Source: Streptococcus mitis (GTDB lineage: Bacteria > Bacillota > Bacilli > Lactobacillales > Streptococcaceae). Taken from it: 64,000 nt of DNA. The notes below the pieces were generated by a model. That model did not search any database. It saw nothing but the letters and a program-made list of their open reading frames with translations, and had not been told where the DNA came from. Position numbers and translations under genes: made by a program. Each line of letters starts with the position of its first letter. The first letter of the stretch is position 1. The stretch is taken from NCBI GenBank assembly GCA_001560895.1, contig CP014326.1, forward strand, positions 1,190,001-1,254,000. Reading direction: 5' to 3'. Positions 1 through 9,712 of this stretch are shown here, piece after piece.

Positions 1-1816
<1,816 letters not shown>

Positions 1817-1824
1817 TAAACTAA

Positions 1825-1848
1825 GCCCTCCTCACAAACGAGAAGGGC
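1825..1848 (-). terminator. Hairpin terminator after the MFS gene (weak)
   Basis: A 9-bp stem (1825-1833 with 1840-1848, one G-U pair) with a 6-nt loop lies downstream of the MFS stop. The following minus-strand sequence is TTAGTTTA, only moderately T-rich, so termination may be partial. It overlaps the ligA promoter region. Confidence 0.5.
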
Positions 1849-1893
1849 GGAAAAAACATTTAGATTGGAATTATTTTTAAAACTCAAATAGAC

Positions 1894-3072
1894 TTATATT
1901 TCTTTTTTAAAATGAGTTCGAACATAAATAAACGATATACAAGACAAGATGATAACACCACTCCCAATTATCAGGAAAGAAGAGAGATGGACACTTGGCA
2001 GGACTGTCATAAATCCTTTTGCAATAGGCATAAATAGAATAGCCAAGGTAAAAATTGTACTTAGTACTCTCCCAAGAAATTCGCTCTCCACCTTGGTTTG
2101 TACTTGAGTAAAAAAGTGAATATTAAAAATCGTCATAAACAATTCACAAACTAAATTTCCAGAAAAGGAAAGCAAATTTGGAAGTGGTAATCCCATTATA
2201 AAAACTCCGACACCTGTCAAAGCCAGTAAAATCAAAAGATTATAAACATTAGCTTTAATTTTACTAGCTAAAAGAGCCCCAATGATGGAACCAATAGCCC
2301 CCATAGTTAAAATACTTGCATAGGCTCCTTCTATCCCGTAAAGCTGATTTGAAAAGGGGAGTAGAAATTCAAAAGCTGCAAAAAAGAAATTAACGCTGGA
2401 AGCTACCAGCAAAAGGAAGAAAATTTCTTGCTGATGCCAGATATAGTGTAACCCATCCTTGATATCTACAAAAATATCTCTCCCAGTAAAAGCTTTTTTC
2501 TCTTGAACTTTTGCTTCCTCTTTTGGAAGGAAAGCAACTAGAACAAAAGCAATGAAAAAAGTCAGCGAGTCTAGCAGTAGCGTCATATGGAGACTTGCAA
2601 ATTGTAAAACAAGGAAGGAAAGAACAGGAGAACTAACACCTACAACCTGCAAAACTAGTTCTAAGCGAGAGTTATAGATCACAATCTCATCTTTCTCCAC
2701 CACTTCAGTTATAATAGCTTTATTGGCTGTACGAGAAAAGGCAAAAGCAATAGCCTGCACAATATTAGCAACAATCAAAGCCCCAATCATCCAACTGTCA
2801 TTCCTTATGAACGAAATAGCCAGACAAAGAATCCCACAAACAAGGTCTGTCACCATTAAAATCTTACGACGAGAAAATCGGTCTGATATAACTCCACCAA
2901 AAGGATTTACGAGAATAGATGTGACGAGTTCAGAAATCTGATACATTCCTAAAACTGTCTGTCCGATAGTTCCCATGGAAGCCAACCAAACACTATTTCC
3001 ATAATCATAGAGCATATTTCCTATCTTGTTAACAGCTCCACGACTAATCAACTGTACTGCATAGCGATTCAT
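1894..3072 (-). CDS. MFS efflux transporter (MefA/MFS_3-like)
   Basis: Predicted integral membrane exporter of 392 residues, near the usual length for a 12-segment major facilitator. Hydrophobic segments run through the whole protein. The loop between segments 2 and 3 carries G-G-V-I-S-D-R-F-S-R-R-K, the classic MFS signature. The overall pattern resembles the macrolide-efflux-like subgroup, but the substrate cannot be read from sequence. ATG at 3070-3072 is preceded by a good GAGGAG site. It follows the Rgg-type regulator by 79 nt and the ABC-F gene before that on the same strand, suggesting a regulated export/protection unit. I am sure of the family and unsure of the substrate. Confidence 0.85.
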   Translation of the reverse strand: MNRYAVQLISRGAVNKIGNMLYDYGNSVWLASMGTIGQTVLGMYQISELVTSILVNPFGGVISDRFSRRKILMVTDLVCGILCLAISFIRNDSWMIGALIVANIVQAIAFAFSRTANKAIITEVVEKDEIVIYNSRLELVLQVVGVSSPVLSFLVLQFASLHMTLLLDSLTFFIAFVLVAFLPKEEAKVQEKKAFTGRDIFVDIKDGLHYIWHQQEIFFLLLVASSVNFFFAAFEFLLPFSNQLYGIEGAYASILTMGAIGSIIGALLASKIKANVYNLLILLALTGVGVFIMGLPLPNLLSFSGNLVCELFMTIFNIHFFTQVQTKVESEFLGRVLSTIFTLAILFMPIAKGFMTVLPSVHLSSFLIIGSGVIILSCISFIYVRTHFKKEI

Positions 3073-3151
3073 ATAAAAACTCCTCTCAAATTTTGAAACT
3101 ATTGTATCAAAACCGAAAGGAGCTTTTTTCTTTTTCCCTTATTTGGGAAAA

Positions 3152-4015
3152 TTAATCTTTGACAAATTTTTCGTAGTGTTCTTGATAGTAGGCTACTTGC
3201 TCTGGGAGACCTAGCACGTCAAAAATATGCATGGCCTCTTGCATTTGCTTACAACCTTCTTTACACTGTCCTTTTTGGTACAAGGCAAAGCCTTTTAGGT
3301 AATGTAAAATATTTCGTTCATAAAGACTAATGTTTTTACCAATGATCTTCTCTGTATAAGTCTCAAAATAGCTTGCATTGTCAAAAGAAAGATGCTCTAA
3401 ACAATGCTGGTAACAATTGAGGGCCAAAATCAACACCAATCTCTTATGGCGCCCAATTTCTTGGTAAAACTCCTCCCTCTCCATAACTTCTCTACCAATC
3501 CGAGTGACATAGTCCACATCGTAGAAACTATAGAGGTTCCCGAAAAGAATCAACTCATACATGGTCCATTCTTCTGTTTTGAAAAGATAATCTGCTACCT
3601 TATCCAAATCATCCTGCTTCATATCATAACTCGCATCTCTTTGACAAATCAGACCCTGTAACAAAATCCAGTTCAGCTCAAAATAAAGGGGATTTGTCGA
3701 ACTCTTAGCCTTTTCAAGTTGTTCTCTTTGAAGCTTTTGAAAACCTGCAATATCATTTGAGTAGTAAAGTGGCACAATTTGTCCCATCATGGCAACATGT
3801 TCATGATTATGAAAATTCCTTGCCTTATCCATGAAATTTTCAATCGTTACATGAATGTTATCCAAAATCTCAAAGAAACGCGAGACTGCCAGGTCAGACT
3901 CCCCAAGCTCAAAGCGAGATAACTGAGAGGTTGAGCAGGACTCGCCTGCAGCCTCTTTTAAGGAATAATTTCCACTTGTCCGAAATTCACGAAATACTTT
4001 TCCAAGATGTTCCAT
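3152..4015 (-). CDS. Rgg/MutR-family transcriptional regulator
   Basis: 287-residue cytoplasmic regulator: an N-terminal XRE-type helix-turn-helix (about residues 5-60, beginning M-E-H-L-G-K-V-F-R-E-F) and a long helical C-terminal region typical of Rgg proteins that sense short peptides. Only the ATG at 4013-4015 fits: upstream in-frame codons lie inside the preceding gene, and an AGGTG site precedes this ATG. The ABC-F stop codon TAA (4018-4020) ends 2 nt before this ATG, so translation is probably coupled. I found no small hydrophobic SHP-type pheromone gene beside it, so whether it is peptide-controlled is open. It probably controls its own ABC-F/MFS unit. Confidence 0.85.
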   Translation of the reverse strand: MEHLGKVFREFRTSGNYSLKEAAGESCSTSQLSRFELGESDLAVSRFFEILDNIHVTIENFMDKARNFHNHEHVAMMGQIVPLYYSNDIAGFQKLQREQLEKAKSSTNPLYFELNWILLQGLICQRDASYDMKQDDLDKVADYLFKTEEWTMYELILFGNLYSFYDVDYVTRIGREVMEREEFYQEIGRHKRLVLILALNCYQHCLEHLSFDNASYFETYTEKIIGKNISLYERNILHYLKGFALYQKGQCKEGCKQMQEAMHIFDVLGLPEQVAYYQEHYEKFVKD

Positions 4016-4017
4016 CT

Positions 4018-5919
4018 TTACACCTGCTCTGATAATTCTTCCCACTCAAGCATAGCTTCTTCCTGACGGTGGATGATTTTGTCCAGTTCAGCCTGCAATT
4101 CCATCAGTTTTTCGGCATCGTTTGTTTCCAACATTTGTTCAGAAATGGCTTGGCTTTGACTTTCTAACTCTTCGATTTCAGCTTCTAGACTTTCAATTTG
4201 TCGCATAAGTTTACGAACCTCTTTTTGACTTTCTTTCTGAGCTTGATAATCATTAACTGGGCTCGGTTCTTTTGCTTGATTGCTGGTTGAAGCTTCCTCA
4301 GCCTGAGTCATTTCTACTTCTGCTTTCTTCTCAACATAGTAGTCATAATCTCCCAGGTAAAGAGTCGAACCATTCTCAGACAATTCCAGTACATGAGTTG
4401 CCACACGATTGATAAAGTAACGGTCGTGGCTGACGAATAGAAGAGTTCCATCGAAGTCAATCAAGGCATTTTCCAACACTTCCTTGCTATCAATATCCAA
4501 GTGGTTGGTTGGTTCGTCAAGAATCAGGAAGTTGTTGTTTTCCATAGACAATTTAGCCAAAAGCAAACGAGCTTTCTCGCCACCAGACAGCATGCCTACT
4601 GATTTTTTAACATCATCTCCTGAGAAAAGGAAGGCACCTAGACGGTTACGAATTTCAACTTCCGGTGTCAGTTTAAAATCATTCCAAAGTTCATCAAGTA
4701 CCGTATTACTTGGTGTTAGCTTACTTTGGGTTTGGTCATAGTAACCAACCTCAACATTGGCACCAAAGCGTTTTTCTCCCTTGATAAAAGGAATCTGCTC
4801 CACGATAGATTTGATAAAGGTTGACTTTCCAATACCATTTGGACCAACAATAGCGACAGCATTCATCTTACGAAGGTCTAGATTGATAGGCTCTGACAAT
4901 ATTTCCCCATCATAGCCAATAGCCACGTTTTCAACAGTCAGAACAACATTGCCCGACGTTTTTTCAGACTGGAAGGTCATATTGGCTGATTTCTTACCAG
5001 CTTCAGGTTTGTCCAAACGCTCCATTTTTTCCAATTGTTTACGGCGAGATTGGGCACGTTTGGTCGTTGAAGCTCGGACTAGATTGCGGTTGACAAAATC
5101 TTCCAGAGCAGCGATTTCCTTCTGTTGCTTTTCATAGTTTTTTGCTTCAGTAGCTAGTTTTTGCTCCTTCAACTCAACAAAACGAGAGTAATTCCCCACA
5201 TAGCGATCCAAGGAATGCTTGGTCAAATCCAGCGTAATCGTTGCAACCTTGTCCAAGAAATAACGGTCGTGGCTGACAATAATGAGGGCACCGCTATAGT
5301 TTACCAAGTAATTCTCTAGCCAGGCAATGGTTTCAATATCCAAGTGGTTGGTTGGCTCGTCCAAGACCAAGAGGTTTGGCTTTTCAAGGAGCATTTTGGC
5401 CAGCGCCAAACGAGTATTTTGACCACCAGAAAGCTCGGCAATTTTCATCTGCCACATAGACTCGTCAAACTTGAATCCATTTAAAATCGCTCGAATATCA
5501 GCTTCATAGGTAAAGCCGCCTGCTTGGCGAAAATTTTCAGATAAACGGTCGTAATCTGACATCAGTTTATCCAAATCCTCACCAGATTTTTCACCCATCT
5601 CCAACTCCATCTGACGAAGTTGTTTCTCAGTTTGACGCAGGTCATCAAAGACATGAAGCATCTCATCGTAGATGGTATTTTCAGACTCAAAACGGCTATC
5701 TTGAGCTAGGTAAGACATAGAAATATCCTTTTTCTTATTGATTTCTCCACTAGTTGGCTCCTCTTCTCCAACCAAAATCTTCAAAAGAGTAGACTTACCT
5801 GCTCCATTTTTCCCAACAAGAGCAATCCTGTCTCGTTCATCAACCTGCAGGTTGATATTATCAAAAAGAACCTCTCCAGCAAAAGATCGTTCAATTTTAT
5901 TAGCTTGTAAAATAATCAT
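4018..5919 (-). CDS. ABC-F ATPase, Uup/YdiF-like, with C-terminal coiled coil
   Basis: Soluble twin-ATPase of 633 residues without membrane segments. Two Walker A motifs (G-K-N-G-A-G-K-S-T and G-P-N-G-I-G-K-S-T), two L-S-G-G signatures and two L-D-E-P-T-N-H-L-D Walker B stretches are visible, joined by a linker rich in K, R and E that acts on ribosomes in this family. The last ~90 residues are Glu/Lys/Gln rich and look like a coiled coil, as in Uup. The start at 5917-5919 (M-I-I-L-Q-A-N-K) is chosen because it begins at the conserved N-terminus. It has no Shine-Dalgarno and sits 6 nt after a strong extended -10, so it is probably translated from a leaderless mRNA. First gene of the ABC-F/Rgg/MFS unit. 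Confidence 0.92.
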   Translation of the reverse strand: MIILQANKIERSFAGEVLFDNINLQVDERDRIALVGKNGAGKSTLLKILVGEEEPTSGEINKKKDISMSYLAQDSRFESENTIYDEMLHVFDDLRQTEKQLRQMELEMGEKSGEDLDKLMSDYDRLSENFRQAGGFTYEADIRAILNGFKFDESMWQMKIAELSGGQNTRLALAKMLLEKPNLLVLDEPTNHLDIETIAWLENYLVNYSGALIIVSHDRYFLDKVATITLDLTKHSLDRYVGNYSRFVELKEQKLATEAKNYEKQQKEIAALEDFVNRNLVRASTTKRAQSRRKQLEKMERLDKPEAGKKSANMTFQSEKTSGNVVLTVENVAIGYDGEILSEPINLDLRKMNAVAIVGPNGIGKSTFIKSIVEQIPFIKGEKRFGANVEVGYYDQTQSKLTPSNTVLDELWNDFKLTPEVEIRNRLGAFLFSGDDVKKSVGMLSGGEKARLLLAKLSMENNNFLILDEPTNHLDIDSKEVLENALIDFDGTLLFVSHDRYFINRVATHVLELSENGSTLYLGDYDYYVEKKAEVEMTQAEEASTSNQAKEPSPVNDYQAQKESQKEVRKLMRQIESLEAEIEELESQSQAISEQMLETNDAEKLMELQAELDKIIHRQEEAMLEWEELSEQV

Positions 5920-5925
5920 ACAAGT

Positions 5926-5956
5926 AGTATAGCATGTTTCTCTAAGGCATTCAAGA
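5926..5956 (-). promoter_or_regulatory. Strong sigma-70 promoter placing +1 at the ABC-F start codon
   Basis: On the minus strand TTGAAT (-35), exactly 17 bp, then TATACT (5926-5931) with an upstream TG (extended -10). The hexamer is followed by ACTTGT and ATG, so the predicted start of transcription is the A of the start codon. Confidence 0.75.
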
Positions 5957-6005
5957 CTTGATAAACAGGCATATGTCACTACTTTTCTGAAAATTATGCT
6001 ACCAT

Positions 6006-6065
6006 TTTACTAAAATACTAAAAAGTGCTATAATGTGAACGGTTAAAACAATTTACAAAAAGGAG
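6006..6065 (+). promoter_or_regulatory. pgm promoter and ribosome-binding site
   Basis: TTTACT, 17 bp, TATAAT (6029-6034) with TG at 6026-6027, then a leader and AAAGGAG ending 7 nt before the pgm ATG. This is an ordinary leadered promoter, diverging from the ABC-F promoter on the other strand. Confidence 0.75.
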
Positions 6066-6072
6066 AATTTTA

Positions 6073-7791
6073 ATGTCTTACCAAAAAAATTACCAGAAAT
6101 GGGTTGATTTTGCGGAACTTCCTGACTACCTTCGTCAAGATTTGGAAAATATGGACGAAAAAACTAAGGAAGATGCCTTCTATACAAATCTTGAATTTGG
6201 TACTGCAGGGATGCGTGGCTTGATTGGTGCTGGTACAAACCGCATCAACATCTACGTTGTTCGCCAAGCTACTGAAGGATTGGCTCGTTTGATTGAATCA
6301 AAAGGTGGAAATGAAAAAGAACGTGGTGTCGCAATCGCCTACGATAGCCGTCACTTCTCACCTGAGTTCGCCTTTGAATCTGCGGCAGTTCTTGCTAAAC
6401 ACGGTATCAAATCTTATGTATTTGAAAGCCTTCGTCCAACTCCAGAACTATCATTTGCAGTTCGTCACCTCAACTGTTTCGCTGGTATCATGGTCACAGC
6501 CAGCCACAACCCTGCACCATTTAACGGTTACAAGGTTTACGGTGAAGACGGTGGACAAATGCCTCCACACGATGCGGACGCGTTGACTACTTATATCCGT
6601 GCTATCGAAAACCCATTTGCAGTTGAAGTTGCTGATGTGGAAGCTGAAAAAGCTTCTGGCTTGATTGAAGTTATCGGCGAAGCTGTCGATGTAGAATACC
6701 TCAAAGAAGTCAAAGATGTAAACATCAACCCAGCCTTGATTGAAGAATTCGGTAAAGACATGAAAATTGTCTACACACCACTTCATGGTACTGGTGAAAT
6801 GTTGGCTCGTCGTGCTCTTGCCCAAGCAGGATTTGACTCTGTTCAAGTCGTTGAAGCGCAAGCAACTGCTGACCCAGACTTCTCAACTGTAAAATCTCCA
6901 AACCCAGAAAGCCAAGCAGCCTTTGCACTTGCTGAAGAACTTGGTCGTCAAGTTGGTGCAGATGTTCTTGTCGCAACTGACCCTGATGCTGACCGTGTTG
7001 GTGTTGAAGTTCTTCAAAAAGATGGTAGCTACCTCAACCTTTCAGGTAACCAAATCGGTGCTATCATGGCTAAATACATCTTGGAAGCCCACAAAAACGC
7101 TGGAACTCTTCCTGAAAATGCAGCCCTATGTAAATCTATCGTATCAACTGACTTGGTAACGAAGATTGCTGAAAGCTACGGCGCAACTATGTTCAACGTT
7201 TTGACAGGTTTCAAATTCATCGCTGAAAAAATTCAAGAATTCGAAGAAAAACACAACCACACTTACATGATGGGATTTGAAGAAAGCTTCGGTTACTTGA
7301 TTAAACCATTCGTACGTGATAAAGATGCTATCCAAGCTGTTCTAGTCGTTGCTGAACTTGCTGCCTACTACCGTTCACGTGGTTTGACCCTTGCTGACGG
7401 TATCGAAGAAATCTACAAAGAGTATGGCTACTACGCAGAAAAGACTATCTCTGTAACTCTTTCTGGTGTCGATGGTGCTGAACAAATCAAAGCAATTATG
7501 GCTAAATTCCGCAACAATGCTCCAAAAGAATGGAACACAACAGCTATCACTGTCGTAGAGGACTTCAAGGCTCAAACTGCTACTACTGCTGACGGAACTG
7601 TTACAAACTTGACAACTCCTCCAAGCGATGTGTTGAAATACACGCTTGCTGATGGTTCATGGATTGCCGTTCGCCCTTCAGGTACAGAACCAAAAATCAA
7701 GTTCTACATTGCAGTTGTAGGTGAAACCAACGAAGAATCACAAGCTAAGATTGCTAATATCGAAGCAGAAATCAATGCTTTTGTAAAATAA
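6073..7791 (+). CDS. pgm: Phosphoglucomutase / phosphomannomutase
   Basis: Interconverts glucose-1-phosphate and glucose-6-phosphate, feeding UDP-glucose for capsule, teichoic acid and glycolipid synthesis in the cytoplasm. 572 residues, the normal length for the streptococcal enzyme. The active-site serine loop T-A-S-H-N-P has Ser144; the metal loop D-P-D-A-D-R spans residues 303-308; the phosphate-binding loop R-P-S-G-T-E-P spans 534-540. ATG at 6073 follows AAGGAG at the right distance. Its own promoter precedes it and a strong terminator follows. Codon choice is strongly biased (for example many GCT, GGT, CGT), as in highly expressed genes. Confidence 0.97.
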   Translation: MSYQKNYQKWVDFAELPDYLRQDLENMDEKTKEDAFYTNLEFGTAGMRGLIGAGTNRINIYVVRQATEGLARLIESKGGNEKERGVAIAYDSRHFSPEFAFESAAVLAKHGIKSYVFESLRPTPELSFAVRHLNCFAGIMVTASHNPAPFNGYKVYGEDGGQMPPHDADALTTYIRAIENPFAVEVADVEAEKASGLIEVIGEAVDVEYLKEVKDVNINPALIEEFGKDMKIVYTPLHGTGEMLARRALAQAGFDSVQVVEAQATADPDFSTVKSPNPESQAAFALAEELGRQVGADVLVATDPDADRVGVEVLQKDGSYLNLSGNQIGAIMAKYILEAHKNAGTLPENAALCKSIVSTDLVTKIAESYGATMFNVLTGFKFIAEKIQEFEEKHNHTYMMGFEESFGYLIKPFVRDKDAIQAVLVVAELAAYYRSRGLTLADGIEEIYKEYGYYAEKTISVTLSGVDGAEQIKAIMAKFRNNAPKEWNTTAITVVEDFKAQTATTADGTVTNLTTPPSDVLKYTLADGSWIAVRPSGTEPKIKFYIAVVGETNEESQAKIANIEAEINAFVK

Positions 7792-7799
7792 GGTCCTAT

Positions 7800-7831
7800 A
7801 AAAGATGAGACAAACCAATCTCATCTTTTTT
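7800..7831. terminator. Terminator after pgm
   Basis: Perfect 9-bp stem AAGATGAGA / TCTCATCTT (7802-7810 and 7819-7827) with A-run before and T-run after, 10 nt downstream of the pgm stop. Confidence 0.9.
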
Positions 7832-7901
7832 CGTATCAAATCTAAGCAATTTTAGAAACTTTATGGCATACTAGACTTATCAACGAAAGCGAGGTAATCT
7901 C

Positions 7902-8249
7902 ATGGAACAATTTTTAGATAATATCAAAGACCTTGAAGTCACTACAGTTGCGCGTGCGCAAGAAGCTCTTGATAAAAAAGAAACTGCAACCTTCTTTATC
8001 GGTCGTAAAACTTGCCCTTACTGCCGTAAATTTGCTGGTACATTGGCAGGTGTCGTAGCTGAAACCAAAGCCCACATCTACTTCATCAATAGTGAAGAAC
8101 CAAGCCAACTCAATGAGTTGCAAGAATTCCGCTCACGCTACGGAATCCCAACTGTACCAGGCTTTGTTCACATCGCAGATGGACAAATCAATGTCCGTTG
8201 CGACTCGTCAATGTCAGCACAAGAAATCAAAGAATTTGCAGGATTGTAA
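7902..8249 (+). CDS. bta: Thioredoxin-fold protein, bacteriocin transport accessory (Bta) type
   Basis: 115-residue single-domain thioredoxin-like protein with the redox motif C-P-Y-C (Cys38, Cys41) and the cis-proline region G-I-P-T-V-P. No signal peptide or membrane segment is visible, so a cytoplasmic place is likely. The Bta family is named from bacteriocin loci, but here there is no bacteriocin gene next to it, so a general thiol role is as likely. ATG at 7902 follows GAGG. Its natural terminator began 1 nt after the stop codon and has been split by the IS element, so transcripts should now run into the transposase gene. Confidence 0.85.
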   Translation: MEQFLDNIKDLEVTTVARAQEALDKKETATFFIGRKTCPYCRKFAGTLAGVVAETKAHIYFINSEEPSQLNELQEFRSRYGIPTVPGFVHIADGQINVRCDSSMSAQEIKEFAGL

Positions 8250-8250
8250 A

Positions 8251-8264
8251 AGATATAAAAAAGA
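8251..8264. terminator. Left half of the bta/vicX terminator, broken by the IS
   Basis: AGATATAAAAAAGA is the left arm of an 18-bp perfect palindrome whose remaining part is at 9687-9712 on the other side of the IS. Alone it cannot fold, so bta has lost its terminator. Confidence 0.85.
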
Positions 8265-8288
8265 GGCTCTATAATATTTGTAGTGGGT
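8265..8288 (+). repeat. Left terminal inverted repeat of the IS
   Basis: GGCTCT followed by an AT-rich stretch and TGTAGTGGGT. Its first 13 bases can also pair with 8302-8314 just inside the element (12 of 13), making a subterminal hairpin absent from the right end. Confidence 0.9.
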
Positions 8289-8387
8289 AAATCCCCTATG
8301 GATATTATGGAGCCTATTTTGTTGTAGAAAAAAAGTCCCATAAGATCTATAATGAAAAGCAACCAAACCATCATTAGAAAGAATCCT

Positions 8388-9644
8388 ATGGAACAATTAC
8401 ATTTTATCACAAAATTACTAGACATTAAAGACCCAAATATCCAAATTATGGATGTCATTAATAGGAATACCCACAAGGAAATCATCGCTAAACTGGACTA
8501 CGACGCTCCATCTTGTCCTGAGTGTGGAAGTCAAATGAAGAAATATGACTTCCAAAAACCGTCTAAGGTTCCTTACCTTGAAACGACTGGTATGCCTACT
8601 AGAATTCTCCTTAGAAAACGTCGATTCAAGTGCTATCATTGCTCGAAAATGATGGTAGCTGAGACTTCTCTCGTCAAGAAGAATCACCAAATCCCTCGTA
8701 TCATCAACCAAAAGATTGCCCAGAAGCTAATTGAGAAGACTTCTATGACCGATATTGCCCGTCAGCTGTCTATTTCAACTTCAACTGTTATTCGCAAGCT
8801 CAATGACTTCTGTTTTAAGTCTGATTTTTCTTACCTCCCTGAGATTATGTCCTGGGACGAATATGCCTTCACTAAGGGAAAGATGAGTTTCATTGCTCAA
8901 GATTTTGATAAGCTCAATATTATCACTGTTCTTGAGGGTAGAACACAAACTATCATAAGAAATCATTTTCTGCGCTACAATCGCTCTGTTCGTTGTCAGG
9001 TGAAAATCATTACTATGGATATGTTTAGTCCTTACTATGACTTGGCTAAACATCTTTTTCCGTATGCCAAAATCGTTCTAGATCGCTTCCACATTGTACA
9101 ACATCTTAGCCGTGCTATGAGTCGTGTTCGTGTCCAAATCATGAAGCAATTTGAGCGAAAATCTCATGAATATAAGGCTATCAAGCGCTACTGGAAACTC
9201 ATTCAACAGGATAGCCGTAAACTGAGTGATAAGCGATTTTATCGCCCTACTTTTCGCATGCACTTAACCAATAAAGAGATTATTGACAAGCTTTTGAGCT
9301 ATTCAGAAGACTTGAAACACCACTATCATCTCTATCAACTCTTGCTTTTTCACTTTCAGAATAAGGAACCGGAGAAATTTTTCGGACTCATTGAGGAAAA
9401 TCTAAAGAAAGTTCATCCTCTTTTTAAGACTGTCTTTAAAACCTTTCTAAAGGACAAAGAGAAAATCGTCAATGCCCTTCAGTTACCCTATTCTAATGCC
9501 AAATTAGAAGCAACCAATAATCTCATCAAACTTATCAAACGCAATGCCTTTGGTTTTCGGAACTTTGAAAACTTCAAAAAACGGATTTTTATCGCTCTGA
9601 ATATCAAAAAAGAAAGGACGAAATTTGTCCTTTCTCGAGCTTAG
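8388..9644 (+). CDS. ISL3-family transposase (IS1167-like)
   Basis: 418-residue transposase starting M-E-Q-L-H-F. An N-terminal zinc-ribbon shows C-P-E-C...C-Y-H-C, followed by a helix-turn-helix (around S-M-T-D-I-A-R-Q-L-S) and the DDE_Tnp_ISL3 catalytic domain with acidic residues in W-D-E-Y-A, I-T-M-D-M-F and near the C-terminal N-A-K-L-E-A-T-N-N. Length and frame are intact. An in-frame ATG exists 36 nt upstream (8352), but the family begins at 8388. No strong ribosome-binding site is visible for either, which fits the low expression usual for transposases. Confidence 0.95.
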   Translation: MEQLHFITKLLDIKDPNIQIMDVINRNTHKEIIAKLDYDAPSCPECGSQMKKYDFQKPSKVPYLETTGMPTRILLRKRRFKCYHCSKMMVAETSLVKKNHQIPRIINQKIAQKLIEKTSMTDIARQLSISTSTVIRKLNDFCFKSDFSYLPEIMSWDEYAFTKGKMSFIAQDFDKLNIITVLEGRTQTIIRNHFLRYNRSVRCQVKIITMDMFSPYYDLAKHLFPYAKIVLDRFHIVQHLSRAMSRVRVQIMKQFERKSHEYKAIKRYWKLIQQDSRKLSDKRFYRPTFRMHLTNKEIIDKLLSYSEDLKHHYHLYQLLLFHFQNKEPEKFFGLIEENLKKVHPLFKTVFKTFLKDKEKIVNALQLPYSNAKLEATNNLIKLIKRNAFGFRNFENFKKRIFIALNIKKERTKFVLSRA

Positions 9645-9654
9645 CTTTTCTTCA

Positions 9655-9678
9655 ACCCACTACAGTTGACAAAGAGCC
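9655..9678 (+). repeat. Right terminal inverted repeat of the IS
   Basis: Read on the minus strand it begins GGCTCTTTGTCAACTG and ends TGTAGTGGGT; it is followed directly by the 8-bp target duplication. Confidence 0.9.
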
Positions 9679-9712
9679 AAAAAAGAAGGCACTCGCCTTC
9701 TTTTTTATATCT
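9679..9712. terminator. vicX terminator (surviving right part of a bidirectional terminator)
   Basis: AAAAAAGAAGGC, loop ACTC, GCCTTCTTTTTT. The target duplication restored the A-run, so the hairpin still works for vicX. The stem covers the last codons and stop of vicX. With 8251-8264 rejoined, the pre-insertion stem was 18 bp and perfect. Confidence 0.9.

Larger units (their letters stand above)
8265..9678 (+). mobile_element. ISL3-family insertion sequence, IS1167-like, intact
   Basis: 1,414-bp element with 24-bp imperfect terminal inverted repeats (8265-8288 and 9655-9678; 18 of 24 positions match, both ends starting GGCTCT and ending TGTAGTGGGT). It is flanked on both sides by the identical 8 bp AAAAAAGA (8257-8264 and 9679-9686), the length of target duplication expected for ISL3 elements. 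One full-length transposase gene is inside. Perfect duplication and an open reading frame mean a recent, direct insertion. Confidence 0.96.

Noticed and set aside
6070..6267. Open frames antisense to pgm and to other biased genes (pts, nrd, aco)
   Set aside because: They mirror the codon bias of the sense gene, have no ribosome-binding sites and match no family.
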